Shown: in pieces, positions 1 through 11,228 of the stretch
Layout: each line of letters starts with the position of its first letter
Position numbering within the stretch: position 1 is the first letter of the stretch
Source: an uncultured Lactobacillus sp.
GTDB taxonomy: Bacteria > Bacillota > Bacilli > Lactobacillales > Lactobacillaceae
Direction of reading: 5' to 3'
Length of the DNA stretch: 64,000 nt
Assembly: GCA_946477855.1 (NCBI GenBank)
Contig: CAMKZU010000001.1
Coordinates: 1 to 64,000 of the forward strand
The notes under the pieces: model-generated
What the model saw: only the letters and a program-made list of their open reading frames with translations
What the model was told of the DNA's origin: nothing
Databases searched by the model: none
Program-made: the position numbers and the translations under genes

Positions 1-156
1 TTTTTATATACTATACAGTAGTTAAAACACTATTTACTATATATGAATATTTTTATAAACCTTATACTAACTTGATTTGTGGGATTAATTTTAATATTTG
101 AAAAAAAGCTATATAAAATAGTAGTTATATACTGTTTATTTGAAAAAAGTGCAAAA

Positions 157-197
157 AAAGTGCCGGAAATGTTATTTCTAACATTTTCCGACACTTT
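157..197 (-). terminator. Rho-independent terminator of the giant surface protein gene
   Basis: Inverted repeat aaagtgccggaaatgtta..taacattttccgacacttt just after the stop codon at 215, with A/T-rich flank. Confidence 0.8.
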
Positions 198-214
198 ATT
201 TAAGCTATTTCAAT

Positions 215-3200
215 TTAAAAGTTAGCTTTTTTAACAAAACGTCCTTTTGAAATAATGAAATATCTCTTGCCGTTTATTTTGACTGAATTACCATAAGTCT
301 TAACTGACTTACGTTTCTTCAAAACTTTCTTGTTTGCACGATGACCATATTGGTTGTAAACATAGGCATTGTGCTTTAACTTCAACTTCTTGGCATCGAT
401 ATTGCCGGCTGCAATAAACATACCATCAGGAAGTTCGTAGTAAACCTTGCCGTTGACTGTCTTCTTACCAACAGTTCCAACTTGAGAACCTGCTTGGAAG
501 ATCAACTTGTTAGCACGCGTACCGTTCTTATCATAGAGGTAAGCATTGTGCATCAAAGTCTTCTCTACAGTAACTTGAGGTTTTTCAGCAACTGCACTGG
601 TTGGAACTACTTCAGCCTTTGCAGTACCTGCAGCTACAACACCTTTAGCAAAGTTAGCAGCTTTAACAAAGCGATTCTTGCCAATGATGAAGTACTTCTT
701 GCCACGAATCTTGACAGCTGCACCGAAGGTCTTAATTAGTTTGCCCTTCTTGTATACACCAGTCTTCTTTACCCGTTTGCCGAATTGGTTGTAGATATAT
801 GCGTTATGCTTCAGCTTACGAGTAGAATGATCAATGTTACCAGCAGCAACGTAGTAGACCTTGTTCTTAGCACCTTTATCAACAAGGATGTAGTAGACTT
901 TACCATTGATGGTCTTAGTACCATAAGTAGTCAAGACTGAACCAACTCCGAGAGTAATCTTGTTAGCACGTTTACCAGTTTCATCATAGAGGTAAGCATT
1001 GTGCATCAGAGTTACATCTGAAGAGTTACTCATATCAACTTTCGTACCATCATCCTTATTCGTATTAGAAGTATTGTCTGCAGTTGGGTTCTTTGCTGGT
1101 ATTACTGGTTGAATTGGAGTAGCTATTCCACCACCATTATTGTTGTTATCACCATGAAGAATCTTATCGATTGTAGAAGTGTCAGAACAATCTTGATGGA
1201 TTTGGTGGATACCATTACCACGAATATTATCAATATCAGTTACATTGTCAGCTTTATCGATCTTATCCTTGGCATCTTTAGCGTCCTTATCAATCTGTTC
1301 ATTAATCTTATTCTTATCAGCATCAGTGTAATCAGTGCCGTCCTCATGCTTTAGATGGTTAACTTTATCTTTAGCAATATCAACTGCATCGTCAATTGCG
1401 CCTTTAGAAATTTCTTTATCAGCGTTGGTCTTATCAGAGTTGATACCATTTTGTGATGAACTATGAACATGCTTGTTCTTTTCGTAAGCATCATCAGTCT
1501 TAGGCGTCTTGCTATCATCACCAAACTCATTGTGAATCGTATCTACCGCATCACTATGGTTCTGGGAAATTTCGCTGTTAGCGTGAGAAACATTCGGATC
1601 ACCTTCGGCTTCAGCATCATTAATTACAACATTGATATCATTATGAGCATCATTTTTAATCTGATCAATCTTATCTTTGTTAGATGCGGCAGTACCATTA
1701 GAAGAATCGATCTGGTTGATCTTGTCCTTGGTGTCTTCAACAACCTTATCAACGTCACCCTTTAGACGATCCTTGGTATTGTCATCCAACTTATCATTAT
1801 TATCAATATCAGTCTTAGCTTTATTAGCTTCGTTCTTAACTTCTTGAAGAGCATTCAACTTATTAAGAGAAGTCATACCCTTATCGTAAGCTGAACTTGC
1901 ATCCTTAATGTTCTCAGCTTTATTAATTGCTGTAATGGCATTATTAATATCGTCGAGGTAGTCTTTGTAATCAGGATCAGCCTTTTGACCAGAGGTTAAT
2001 TTATCAAGACCTGATTGTAAACCAGCTACACCGTCCGTACCGGTCAAAGCATTCTTTTGTTCATCAGCGAACCATTCACTAGGTTTAGTGCAGATGGCGT
2101 CAATTGCTTTACCAATCTCGTCCTTATTAGTTGGAACATCCTTAATGTCTTTCTTACCATCAATATCAGACTTTTCATCGGTAAAGGCCTTATCAATTGC
2201 ATCAGTAGCTTTTTGCTTTTGATCTGCAGTTAACTGTGAGCCCTTAATAACGTCATGCGCTTGAGCACGTTTATCATTAAGTATGGTTTCAGCAGTTGTC
2301 TTAGCACCCTCAAGTTTAGCTTGATCAACGATATCTTTGATTCCAGTTACTTTATTACCATTTTCATCAAAGCCATCAACAGTATTTTGAATAATTGTAT
2401 TTGCTTCAGATGTTACCTGTTCAGGAGTCTTATCTTTACCATTTTCATCTTTATCAGGAATATTAATGATCTGATCCTTAGCTTGTTCAACGAGCTTGTC
2501 AACTTGATCCTTCAAAGGCTTTTGATCAGCAGCAGACATACCTGAGTTTTCGATGGCATTGATCTCTTCTTGATGTTTCTGCTCAAGTCTAGCAATTGCG
2601 TCATTCTTAGCCTTAACAATATCGGCTTTTTGTTGAGCAAGTTTCTTAACTTTATCAATTCCAGCTTCACCAAAGTCAACTGTTTCGTTACCTTCAGGAA
2701 TACCCTTTTCAGCATTATCAACCTTGGTGTTGGCATCGTTAAATGCATCCTCGCTTGCACCTTTTGCTAAAGTAACATCATTGATTTTAGAAATAGCCTT
2801 ATTCTTGGCAGCTTCAACTTGCGCCTTAAGTTCTGCGATAGTGTCAGCTGGTAGACCAGCCTTATTCTTATCAGTTTGAGCAAAACCATCAATTGTCTTT
2901 TCAGCAGCAGCAGCATACTGGTTGATAGCAGCAATCTGTTTATTCTTTTCTGCAAGAAGCTTAGTTGGTAATTTAGCTAATTCAACAGCGTGTTCGGCAT
3001 CCTTTTCAATTTTATCTAGATCATCGTCAGCAGATGCTTGATAAATATTGCTAATTCCATTTTGAACTGCATTGTCGATATCAGCTTCACCTTGAGCAAG
3101 TTCGTTTTCATCAAGGACATCATTGCCATTTTCATCTGTCTTAAGTTTGTTAAGGTCATCCTTAGCTTTATTAGCAGCATCCTTCAAAGTCTTGATGTGG

Positions 3201-6200
3201 TCAACCTTATTGCCGTAATTATCAGTCAGACCGGTAATAGCGTTGACACCGTCTTGCGCAGCATTTTCAATTGCTTTTATTGGATTTTTAGCATCATTTT
3301 GAGCATTTTGAATGTTCTTAGCTGCTTTAGCACGCTCTTTTTCGATTGCGTCCTTCATTTGTTTAGCAAGCTCTTTATCATTCTTGCCTAGTTCGTCAGC
3401 TTTTCCATTAGCCACGTTAACTGCATCTGTTAGCTTGCCCAAAGCCTTGTTAACGGCTTCCGTCTTTTCTACATCTGAAGTGATTTCGTTTAAAGCATTA
3501 TTACCATCATTTTGGGCTTTGTTAATAGTAGTTGGATCTCCAGCTTGGGAAATAGCTCCTTTGGCTTTATCAACAGCCTCTGTTACCTTATCCTTAAGAG
3601 CTTTGGCTTGATCGTGATTTAACTTACCATCTTTTTCATCTTTATCTATACGATCGTTGATCTTATCGGCAGCAGTCTGAATGTTGTCTTTAGCAGTTTG
3701 CTTATCTTTAGCTATCTGTGCTGTATCAGTACCATTACCATTACCATTATCACCTTGATGATTGATTTCTTTATTGATATCATCTTTACCATTTTGTTGA
3801 GCATTGTTGATATCGTCAGGCGTTTCGGCATGATCAATCTTGTCTTTAGCCTTGTCACGATCATTGTTGATATTAATGATGATTTTGTCTTTATCGTCTT
3901 TACTAATGGTATTGTCTTTATTAACTTTATCAATAGCATTATCGGCAGTCTTGTCAACATCTGCTTTAGCAACATTCTTAGCAGCTTGGAATTTCGCATC
4001 TGACAGGGCTTTATCAATCTTGTCCTTGCCAAGGCCTTTTTCAGTTTCGATATCTGTTTCAGCAGCACCTTCAATTCTGATATGTGCTCTATCGTGAGCA
4101 GCTTGAGCCTGATCTTTAAATTGCTTCTTTTGATCAGCAGTTAAGTCAGTCAGCTTGTCAATAGCAGAGTCGGTATCAGCAAGTTCTTGAGCAAGTTCAG
4201 CATTAGCCTTATTCTTTTTAGCCCAAAGAGCGTCATCAGCACTTGCATCACCAGTACCAGAATCTTTAATGTTTTTAATACTGTTAAGAGCATTGTCTTT
4301 AATTTGAAGTACTGTCGAACTGGTAGTAGCGGCATTAATATCTGCAATTCCCAGTTTAGCAACGTCATCGACACCATCTTTGTCTCTCTTGTTGGTCAAC
4401 TTATCCTTAGCGGCTTGTGCGGCATCCTTAACAGCTTGAACAGCGACAACCTTAGTCATTGCTACGTTAGCTGTATCACCTGTAGTATTGATAGAATTGA
4501 TGGCATCATTAGTTAAGCCACTAATAGTATCTTTATCGAAGGCTTTATCAATTGCGGCCTCAGCTTGTTCAGCAAGTGCTGGAATATCTTTGACAGCCTT
4601 ATCGTATGCAGCCTGAGCTTGCTTCTTCTCATCGTCAGTTAAAGCACCATATGCATCCTTTAAGTTCTGTAAAGCTGTCTTTTGAGCACCATCAATTTTG
4701 GCCTTTGCTTCGTTTTTGGCCTTGTCCATATCAGCCTTATTGGCCTTAGCTTCAGCTTGTAGGATGCTAGTCTCACCGTCTTTTTCAGCTTTATTAGCAT
4801 CTTCAACTGTAAGTTGCTTGCCAACTACTGCTTGAGCATCATCACGAGCTTTTTGAATATTGGTAGTGGCTGCACCCTTGTCAGCATCTGACATAGTTGA
4901 GCTGTTAATCCGATCAATTGCTTTTTGAGCATAGTCATTTAACTTTTGCTTATCATCCGATATTGTCTTGTCTAAGCCCTTTGCTTTGCCAAGAATATTC
5001 TCCATATTGGTAATCCCGGCATCACTTTGAGAATTAATCTTAGCAACAGTATTAGAAGTTGGGTCTTTAACCTTCTTGACAGCATCGTTATACGCATTTT
5101 GCAGGTCAGTCTTAATACCAGCTTTACCAGCGGTACTGATATTGGTTAAACCGTCAATAGCTGCATTATCTGTATTGAATTCATGTTGTAAATCAGTTAG
5201 AGCTTTGTCTCTAGCAGATTGCAAGTCAGCATTATTTCTAATGTCGTTTAAGTCTTCAATACCTGCATTGTGAGCTGAGTTAACGGTATTCTTATCAGCA
5301 GCGCTAACGGCTTGCTTAGCATTATTTAAAGTAGAAGAAATCTGGTCAAAGTAGTTATTCTTTTCAGTGTTAGACAAGTTAGGATCTGCTTGAATATGGT
5401 CATGCAGTGCTTGAGCTTGATCTTCCAAATCTGCGATCGCGTTATTCTTAGCTTTTGCTAAGTCGACTTTGTCTTTATCTTGAGAAACGCTGTCAGCAAC
5501 TGCCTTCATAGCATTGATTCCAGTGTTCTTGTCAGTAACAACGTCTGCTGGAGTATGGTCATTAGATACAGCAGTTATCGCAGTTGTATAGGCATTGTCA
5601 ATATCATCAAGGTCTTTTACCCAATCATCGTCAGAAAGCGTCCCATTCTTATGAGCATCATTAACAATTCCCTTGTCAGTATCCTTTTCAGCATTCAATT
5701 CTGCAATTGCTTGTGCTTTAGCAGCTGTAACTTGGCCTAAAACAAGATCACCATTAATGTTGCTTTCACCGTCTTTTTCAGCAGTATCCATAGCATCTTT
5801 GTTACTTGCTGAGTTGATGGCATTGGTTGCTGAAGCAGCATGCTTATCAATCAAATCTTTGTAGTATTGCTTGTTACTTGGGCTGAGGTACTTGTCAGGA
5901 ATCTTGTCAATAGCATCCTTAGCGTTTGTAGCTGCATCTTGCAATGCTTTAAGTTGAGAACTCTTCTCCTTATTAAGACCTGCTAAATCTTTGCTTGAAG
6001 CTGTGGCCTTAACACTATTAATCTTGTCAATTGCTGCCTGTTTATCAGCTGTGATCTTAGCAGGGTCAGTATCTTTATTGACATTGTCAACACCCTCAGT
6101 AGCATCGGCTTTAATAGTGTTAATTAATGAATTTCTATCTCCATCAGATAAGTTAGGATATTTAGCTTTATCATTAATTTCTTTAATAGCATTGTCTCTT

Positions 6201-9200
6201 GCTTGATTAATGGCGTTGATAGCATCATTCTTGTTACCAAGTGAGGATTTATTTATTAGTAAGTTGTTTAAAGCGTCGATACCATCTTTAGTGGCAGTAT
6301 TGACATCGTCAAGAGTGTTAGTCTTAGGATCATCAATCTGGTCCTCGTAGCCAGTCTTGTTGCTATTAGCTAATAAATCCTTAGCTGCTTGCTTTGCTTT
6401 TTCAATATCATTAGCAGTCAAGCCCTTAACTTTTTCAAGCTTACTTTCAACATCTTTTTCAGCTTGATCAAGTTGCTTCTTAGCAGATTCTTTGTAGGCT
6501 GCTAAAATAGCTTCCTTACCCTTAGTAATATCACTACCAATGTCACTGGCTGCGGTGTGTCCAGCTATATCATCTTCAGCCTTCTTAGCAGCAGCATCAA
6601 TACCAGCATCTGTGTCAACACCAAGATTGCTCTTAGCTTCATCTGCATAATCTTGAACTTGCTTCTTAGCAGATTCCTTGAAACTATTCCCAACATTTGT
6701 CTTACCATCTTTTAAGTTGCCAGTAACCATTGCAACGGAACTTGACTGACCAATTAAAGTATTGGCGTTATTAACAGCTTGATCAATATTATCGTCTGAT
6801 TTTACACCAAGTGCACCTTTATCGGTATTAGCCATGTCAGTAAGCTGTTTCTTAGCAGCTGTCTTATAGTTGTTTAGGACGTTGGTCTGACCTGTAGTCA
6901 TATCATTCTTGATATCATTAAAATCAGTGTGACCATCAATAGCTTTTGCAGCATCACTAACTGCCTTATCAATGTTGGTGTCGGATTTAACTCCAAGACC
7001 GGTTTCAGCAGCAGTAGCGTCTTTTTGAACTTTAGCTTTTGCAGCATCCTTTAGTTCGCCTAAAATGGTTGATTTGGCATCATTTTCAGCCTTAACTATG
7101 TCAGTAGCATTGTCAATGTTATCCAGTTCTTTCTTTAAAGCTGGATCAATAACTGAATCAGGTGAAGGAATACCTAAAGCAGTCTTGCCCTTTTCAGTAT
7201 AACCAGCAACTTCGGCTTTTGCAGCTGTCTTATTAATCTTGTCATTAACTGCTTTTTGGATTCCTGTAATGTCATCAATAGTGTTAGCTGGATTATAAAT
7301 TGAATTCTTATCATTCGAAGGATTTGCTAAAGCGGCATTTTCAGCGCTAGTAATGGCGTCAATGTATGGCGCCTGTTCATTTTCAGTTAAGCCTGATTGC
7401 TTCACGCGATTAATTGCGTCTTGTGCAGCGGTATCAATAGCTTGTTTTGCTGTATCTTTGGCCTTTTCAGCAGCTTGAAGTTGATCAACCACTTTCTGTG
7501 CTGGATCCATAGCATCTTTTAAAGCTTTTAATGCAGCTTCTTCACGTTTAGATACTTCATCTACGTTTCCTGCACCATATACTGACTTACCTGAATCGTA
7601 ACCAGGATCCGATGCAGTTTGTGCTACTTTTATAGCGCTATTAATTGCATTTTCAAGAGCAACTTGTTCTTTAGATTTAGGATTAGACTTAGGAAATTGA
7701 CTATCTAAAGTATTGGCATCTTTAATTTTCGATTTAATATTATTAGCTGCAGTGTCCTGTGCTATTTTTAAGATGCTCACAATTACTGGCCGTTCTTTGC
7801 TCTCTACATCCAATGGATTGTATTCAATAAAGTTAGCGGTAGGTGTTAGTTTAATTTTAGTGTTGGAATTAATCTGACTAACAATATCAGCAGGTACATT
7901 AACCTTAAATATATAATTACCATTTTCAGATTTGGTAACTTCACCTGCAAACTTAGTTGGCAAATCATCAGCATCATTATTCGTATATTGATATGGAGGA
8001 TCATCGATCTTATTATTTAAGCTTATTGTACCTTTTCCACTATCTATCTCTGCCATGATATATGCTTTAGTGCCAAGAGGTAAAATCAGTTTAAATGGGT
8101 TCTTTGGGTCTGAATCAGGTCCATCCTTTTCATTCTTATAACCATCTACAATTCCAGAAATTGTCCAAGAACCATCTTTTTTGCCGGAAGCATCAACATT
8201 TGCTTTGGCAGTAACACTTTCAGGCTTGATATCTAAAAATCCAGAAGAATTAGCCGGACCAAAGGCAATATCATTATACCCAATGTTAGTTGGATCAGAG
8301 AAAGCAGCAGTAATAATATCAGAGAAAATTTTATCAAAGCTTATTGGTGTATTCAATTGAGCCATTTGATTTAGATAGTCTTTAATGTTGGTTAATTTTG
8401 GATCTTGAAAGTAAGGTAATTTTTGAATTTTGCTCCACTTTTCAGGTGTAAACATGTATTCGCCATTTTTACCACCTTGTCCATTAAGCAATACAAGTTT
8501 ATCAACCATAATGGATTTATCTTTATGAACTTGTAAAACATGGAATGGTGGTAAAGTTAGACCCTGATCACCTAAAAAGTTTAATTTCTGGCGCACATTA
8601 GTAATCGTGATAGCATTATCACCAATAATGCTAGTGCCAGAAGAGTGGTTAGCAGAACAGTTTAATACTAATGAAGTAGGGTTATTAACAATTAACTTAC
8701 CATTACCTTCGACATTAACTAAAATTATATCGTTTGTACCGGCTCCGGTTCCGGCTCCAATAGATTTATCACCATTTAGCCGAATATTGAAAGCACCATT
8801 TTCAATATCAGCCTTATTACCAATATTAACTAATGTACCCTTATAATCACCCATATCTTGACCAGTAATATTTAAGGCACCATTTGGTTTAACAGTAAAG
8901 TTACCCTTATCTTTTATTAAATAGCCACTATTATTACCTGAGATATCGCCATTAGTTGTAATGTCTACTGTTCCACCAGTGCCATCACCATTGCTGTCAA
9001 TAACAAATTCGGTGTTACCATTATTTAAATTAATAGCTTGAGCTTGTTTTTTGTCAAGCTTTCCAGCGTAATCTGATTGTCCCAGATTAATTGTTAAATG
9101 ACCTTTAACGTTTACAGAACCTTTACCATTGATCCAAATAGCATATATAGTACCATGTTCACCACTATTTGCGTTAAATTTGCCATCATTATTCTTAAGA

Positions 9201-10582
9201 GGGTTTAAAGTTACGTCTGCACCTTTAGCGATATAAACATTATCATTATTACCATTCATTTCAATAGCAGTACCGTTGAGAGTGTTGCCGACAAACTTAC
9301 TACCCTCATCAAAATAAAGTGAATTGTAAGCACTAGTAAATTCAAATATTTGCTGGTTATCTCCGCCGCCCTTAGCTTGTGAACCATCTACAAGGCTCGT
9401 GTAAGCATTTCTAACTTGGTCAACAGTAACAGTGTCTTTAATATGGATTTCGTTATGATCTCCAACATATAAAACCTGTGAACCATGGAAGTCGACATCA
9501 TCAAGAGTTATTACAGCCGTATTATCTGTATTATCTGGATAAGTAGTATAGCGATAGTCATTTGTTCTTGCTACCCCATAAAAGTCTGAACTCCAAATAG
9601 TAACATTTTTATAGGTCAGGTCTAACTTTTCCCTTCCTTGTAAATTAGGATGAGAGCCCTTAAAATCAATAATGTGTCTTCCACTGCCGCCTGAAGTAAT
9701 TAATAATTTGCGACCAGGAAAATGTATATTCTTCTCAGTCTGTGTGGTGACATCAGACACAATATTATTCATAATATCAATTTCATTAATAACAGTGCCT
9801 TCAGGCAAATATTTTTTATCTAATGTCAGCGCAGTTTGAAATTGGTGCCATGTTGTTACTTTAGCAACATTTCCAATAATAAAAGGTGTATAATCGTCAA
9901 CTTTTGTCTGAACTGCTTTCCCATCTAATCCTGTTTTATCAGTAGTAGTGGTGGTATCTTCATCAGAAACAGTAGTATCCTTATCTGAATTAGTATCGCC
10001 AGTCACATCAGCCGGCAACTTACTGCTATCAGAATTTTGATCATCCGAACCAGTTATGTCAGTTGGAGTCTTATCAGTAGTGGTATCTTGATTGCCTTCA
10101 TCTGAGCCAGTTGCAGGAGTAGTTGTACTATTACCAGTTGAATCAGCTGTAGTGGTTTCCTGCTTATCTTTATCTGCAGTATCCTTACCAGCTTTATCTT
10201 TGGTAGTATCAGCCTTGTCCTTAGCTGTAGTATTTTTTACTTCATCACTCTTTGAATCTTTTAAGAATGAACTCAAACCTGAAAAAGTTGACAAGTCAGT
10301 CTCAGTCTTCTTCTTAGAAGCAGTGGCATCAACCTTAGTTGTATCCTTAGTACTTGTTTCTTTAGTTTCAGTATTCGACTTGTCTCTATTAGACTCCTCA
10401 CTTACTTGTTGGGCAGGTTCAACAGTGTCGGCTTTTACGCTTTGACTATTCAAACCAAAGAAGGTGAAACCTAACAAAACAGAAGCAGCACCAATACTCA
10501 ATTTACGAATTGAGAAGTGATCCTGCTTGTCCTGCATCTCCATCTTTCTTAATCTTTCATTGTAATTATTTTTACCTAGCAT
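215..10582 (-). CDS. Giant YSIRK-signal surface adhesin: beta-helix-like N-terminal region, long DUF1542/FIVAR-like helical repeat stalk, C-terminal SLAP domains
   Basis: Signal motif FSIRKLSIGAASVLLG; start moved from 10657 to ATG at 10582 (MLGKNNYNERLRKMEMQDKQDHFSIRKLS) because of a good RBS (aggaagga); two copies of the LMHNAYLYD...AGNID...LKHNAYIYNQ...KKANF SLAP module at the C-terminus; no LPXTG seen. Confidence 0.9.
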   Translation of the reverse strand: MLGKNNYNERLRKMEMQDKQDHFSIRKLSIGAASVLLGFTFFGLNSQSVKADTVEPAQQVSEESNRDKSNTETKETSTKDTTKVDATASKKKTETDLSTFSGLSSFLKDSKSDEVKNTTAKDKADTTKDKAGKDTADKDKQETTTADSTGNSTTTPATGSDEGNQDTTTDKTPTDITGSDDQNSDSSKLPADVTGDTNSDKDTTVSDEDTTTTTDKTGLDGKAVQTKVDDYTPFIIGNVAKVTTWHQFQTALTLDKKYLPEGTVINEIDIMNNIVSDVTTQTEKNIHFPGRKLLITSGGSGRHIIDFKGSHPNLQGREKLDLTYKNVTIWSSDFYGVARTNDYRYTTYPDNTDNTAVITLDDVDFHGSQVLYVGDHNEIHIKDTVTVDQVRNAYTSLVDGSQAKGGGDNQQIFEFTSAYNSLYFDEGSKFVGNTLNGTAIEMNGNNDNVYIAKGADVTLNPLKNNDGKFNANSGEHGTIYAIWINGKGSVNVKGHLTINLGQSDYAGKLDKKQAQAINLNNGNTEFVIDSNGDGTGGTVDITTNGDISGNNSGYLIKDKGNFTVKPNGALNITGQDMGDYKGTLVNIGNKADIENGAFNIRLNGDKSIGAGTGAGTNDIILVNVEGNGKLIVNNPTSLVLNCSANHSSGTSIIGDNAITITNVRQKLNFLGDQGLTLPPFHVLQVHKDKSIMVDKLVLLNGQGGKNGEYMFTPEKWSKIQKLPYFQDPKLTNIKDYLNQMAQLNTPISFDKIFSDIITAAFSDPTNIGYNDIAFGPANSSGFLDIKPESVTAKANVDASGKKDGSWTISGIVDGYKNEKDGPDSDPKNPFKLILPLGTKAYIMAEIDSGKGTISLNNKIDDPPYQYTNNDADDLPTKFAGEVTKSENGNYIFKVNVPADIVSQINSNTKIKLTPTANFIEYNPLDVESKERPVIVSILKIAQDTAANNIKSKIKDANTLDSQFPKSNPKSKEQVALENAINSAIKVAQTASDPGYDSGKSVYGAGNVDEVSKREEAALKALKDAMDPAQKVVDQLQAAEKAKDTAKQAIDTAAQDAINRVKQSGLTENEQAPYIDAITSAENAALANPSNDKNSIYNPANTIDDITGIQKAVNDKINKTAAKAEVAGYTEKGKTALGIPSPDSVIDPALKKELDNIDNATDIVKAENDAKSTILGELKDAAKAKVQKDATAAETGLGVKSDTNIDKAVSDAAKAIDGHTDFNDIKNDMTTGQTNVLNNYKTAAKKQLTDMANTDKGALGVKSDDNIDQAVNNANTLIGQSSSVAMVTGNLKDGKTNVGNSFKESAKKQVQDYADEAKSNLGVDTDAGIDAAAKKAEDDIAGHTAASDIGSDITKGKEAILAAYKESAKKQLDQAEKDVESKLEKVKGLTANDIEKAKQAAKDLLANSNKTGYEDQIDDPKTNTLDDVNTATKDGIDALNNLLINKSSLGNKNDAINAINQARDNAIKEINDKAKYPNLSDGDRNSLINTIKADATEGVDNVNKDTDPAKITADKQAAIDKINSVKATASSKDLAGLNKEKSSQLKALQDAATNAKDAIDKIPDKYLSPSNKQYYKDLIDKHAASATNAINSASNKDAMDTAEKDGESNINGDLVLGQVTAAKAQAIAELNAEKDTDKGIVNDAHKNGTLSDDDWVKDLDDIDNAYTTAITAVSNDHTPADVVTDKNTGINAMKAVADSVSQDKDKVDLAKAKNNAIADLEDQAQALHDHIQADPNLSNTEKNNYFDQISSTLNNAKQAVSAADKNTVNSAHNAGIEDLNDIRNNADLQSARDKALTDLQHEFNTDNAAIDGLTNISTAGKAGIKTDLQNAYNDAVKKVKDPTSNTVAKINSQSDAGITNMENILGKAKGLDKTISDDKQKLNDYAQKAIDRINSSTMSDADKGAATTNIQKARDDAQAVVGKQLTVEDANKAEKDGETSILQAEAKANKADMDKAKNEAKAKIDGAQKTALQNLKDAYGALTDDEKKQAQAAYDKAVKDIPALAEQAEAAIDKAFDKDTISGLTNDAINSINTTGDTANVAMTKVVAVQAVKDAAQAAKDKLTNKRDKDGVDDVAKLGIADINAATTSSTVLQIKDNALNSIKNIKDSGTGDASADDALWAKKNKANAELAQELADTDSAIDKLTDLTADQKKQFKDQAQAAHDRAHIRIEGAAETDIETEKGLGKDKIDKALSDAKFQAAKNVAKADVDKTADNAIDKVNKDNTISKDDKDKIIININNDRDKAKDKIDHAETPDDINNAQQNGKDDINKEINHQGDNGNGNGTDTAQIAKDKQTAKDNIQTAADKINDRIDKDEKDGKLNHDQAKALKDKVTEAVDKAKGAISQAGDPTTINKAQNDGNNALNEITSDVEKTEAVNKALGKLTDAVNVANGKADELGKNDKELAKQMKDAIEKERAKAAKNIQNAQNDAKNPIKAIENAAQDGVNAITGLTDNYGNKVDHIKTLKDAANKAKDDLNKLKTDENGNDVLDENELAQGEADIDNAVQNGISNIYQASADDDLDKIEKDAEHAVELAKLPTKLLAEKNKQIAAINQYAAAAEKTIDGFAQTDKNKAGLPADTIAELKAQVEAAKNKAISKINDVTLAKGASEDAFNDANTKVDNAEKGIPEGNETVDFGEAGIDKVKKLAQQKADIVKAKNDAIARLEQKHQEEINAIENSGMSAADQKPLKDQVDKLVEQAKDQIINIPDKDENGKDKTPEQVTSEANTIIQNTVDGFDENGNKVTGIKDIVDQAKLEGAKTTAETILNDKRAQAHDVIKGSQLTADQKQKATDAIDKAFTDEKSDIDGKKDIKDVPTNKDEIGKAIDAICTKPSEWFADEQKNALTGTDGVAGLQSGLDKLTSGQKADPDYKDYLDDINNAITAINKAENIKDASSAYDKGMTSLNKLNALQEVKNEANKAKTDIDNNDKLDDNTKDRLKGDVDKVVEDTKDKINQIDSSNGTAASNKDKIDQIKNDAHNDINVVINDAEAEGDPNVSHANSEISQNHSDAVDTIHNEFGDDSKTPKTDDAYEKNKHVHSSSQNGINSDKTNADKEISKGAIDDAVDIAKDKVNHLKHEDGTDYTDADKNKINEQIDKDAKDAKDKIDKADNVTDIDNIRGNGIHQIHQDCSDTSTIDKILHGDNNNNGGGIATPIQPVIPAKNPTADNTSNTNKDDGTKVDMSNSSDVTLMHNAYLYDETGKRANKITLGVGSVLTTYGTKTINGKVYYILVDKGAKNKVYYVAAGNIDHSTRKLKHNAYIYNQFGKRVKKTGVYKKGKLIKTFGAAVKIRGKKYFIIGKNRFVKAANFAKGVVAAGTAKAEVVPTSAVAEKPQVTVEKTLMHNAYLYDKNGTRANKLIFQAGSQVGTVGKKTVNGKVYYELPDGMFIAAGNIDAKKLKLKHNAYVYNQYGHRANKKVLKKRKSVKTYGNSVKINGKRYFIISKGRFVKKANF

Positions 10583-11194
10583 ATTTATCCTTCCTAAAAA
10601 GTATGTATGATTAGTATGTTCGAATACTATTTTAGGATTGAAAAAAGCAATTGTCAATATAATATCTAAGTCAAATATAGTATTTATAAATAACCATACT
10701 ATAAAAATTGATAAATTTTAAAAATTAAAAAACGTTATAAACATTAAAAATTTTGTTAAGCTGTAACTTTCTATGCTAAAAATAACATTATAAGAGACAT
10801 AAAAATTGACTTTTATTTTCTTTTATGAAACTAATAATTAGTATAAAAAATTTAGTGAAATTAATAACTATGTTTTTTTGCATAAGTTAAAACACCAAAA
10901 AGTACTCTGCAAGAACCGCATTTTTGTTATACAAATGAGGTTAGGAAAATAATAAAATATTTTTCGTCTCTTAATTGGAAAATACACGAGAATTGCTTGA
11001 GTTTAATAACAAATTTATTTTTTTCTCTTGAAAAATTTGTAATAAAGAACTTGCTTTTGTAATATATTTGTACAATTTTCTAAAATTTTCATCGCCTATA
11101 GCAAATAGTTAGAAAAAAAGTATTATTAAATATATACCGATAATTTTTTGAAAAATAAAAACTTTTTTCTGAAACAGATATTTAGTTTTCTGTC

Positions 11195-11226
11195 TTGACA
11201 AAAGTTATGATGCTTAGTACTATAAT
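11195..11226 (+). promoter_or_regulatory. Sigma-A-type promoter for structured RNA
   Basis: TTGACA (11195-11200), 17 nt, TACTAT (11218-11223), overlapping TATAAT (11221-11226). Confidence 0.6.
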
Positions 11227-11228
11227 AA

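Noticed and set aside
215-1050. LPXTG sorting signal at the adhesin C-terminus
   Set aside because: Protein ends in SLAP modules (...FVKKANF) with no LPXTG, hydrophobic segment or basic tail
482-10445. Many 60-130 aa ORFs on the opposite strand or in alternative frames within the giant adhesin (e.g. 3038-3391, 10092-10445, 3712-4074)
   Set aside because: By-products of repetitive, compositionally biased sequence in a well-supported 3,455-aa reading frame; no RBS or recognisable domains
10583-10657. Upstream start of the giant gene at 10657
   Set aside because: MTIAFFNPKIVFEHTNHTYFLGRIN is not signal-like and lacks an RBS; the ATG at 10582 has a strong RBS and leads into the YSIRK signal
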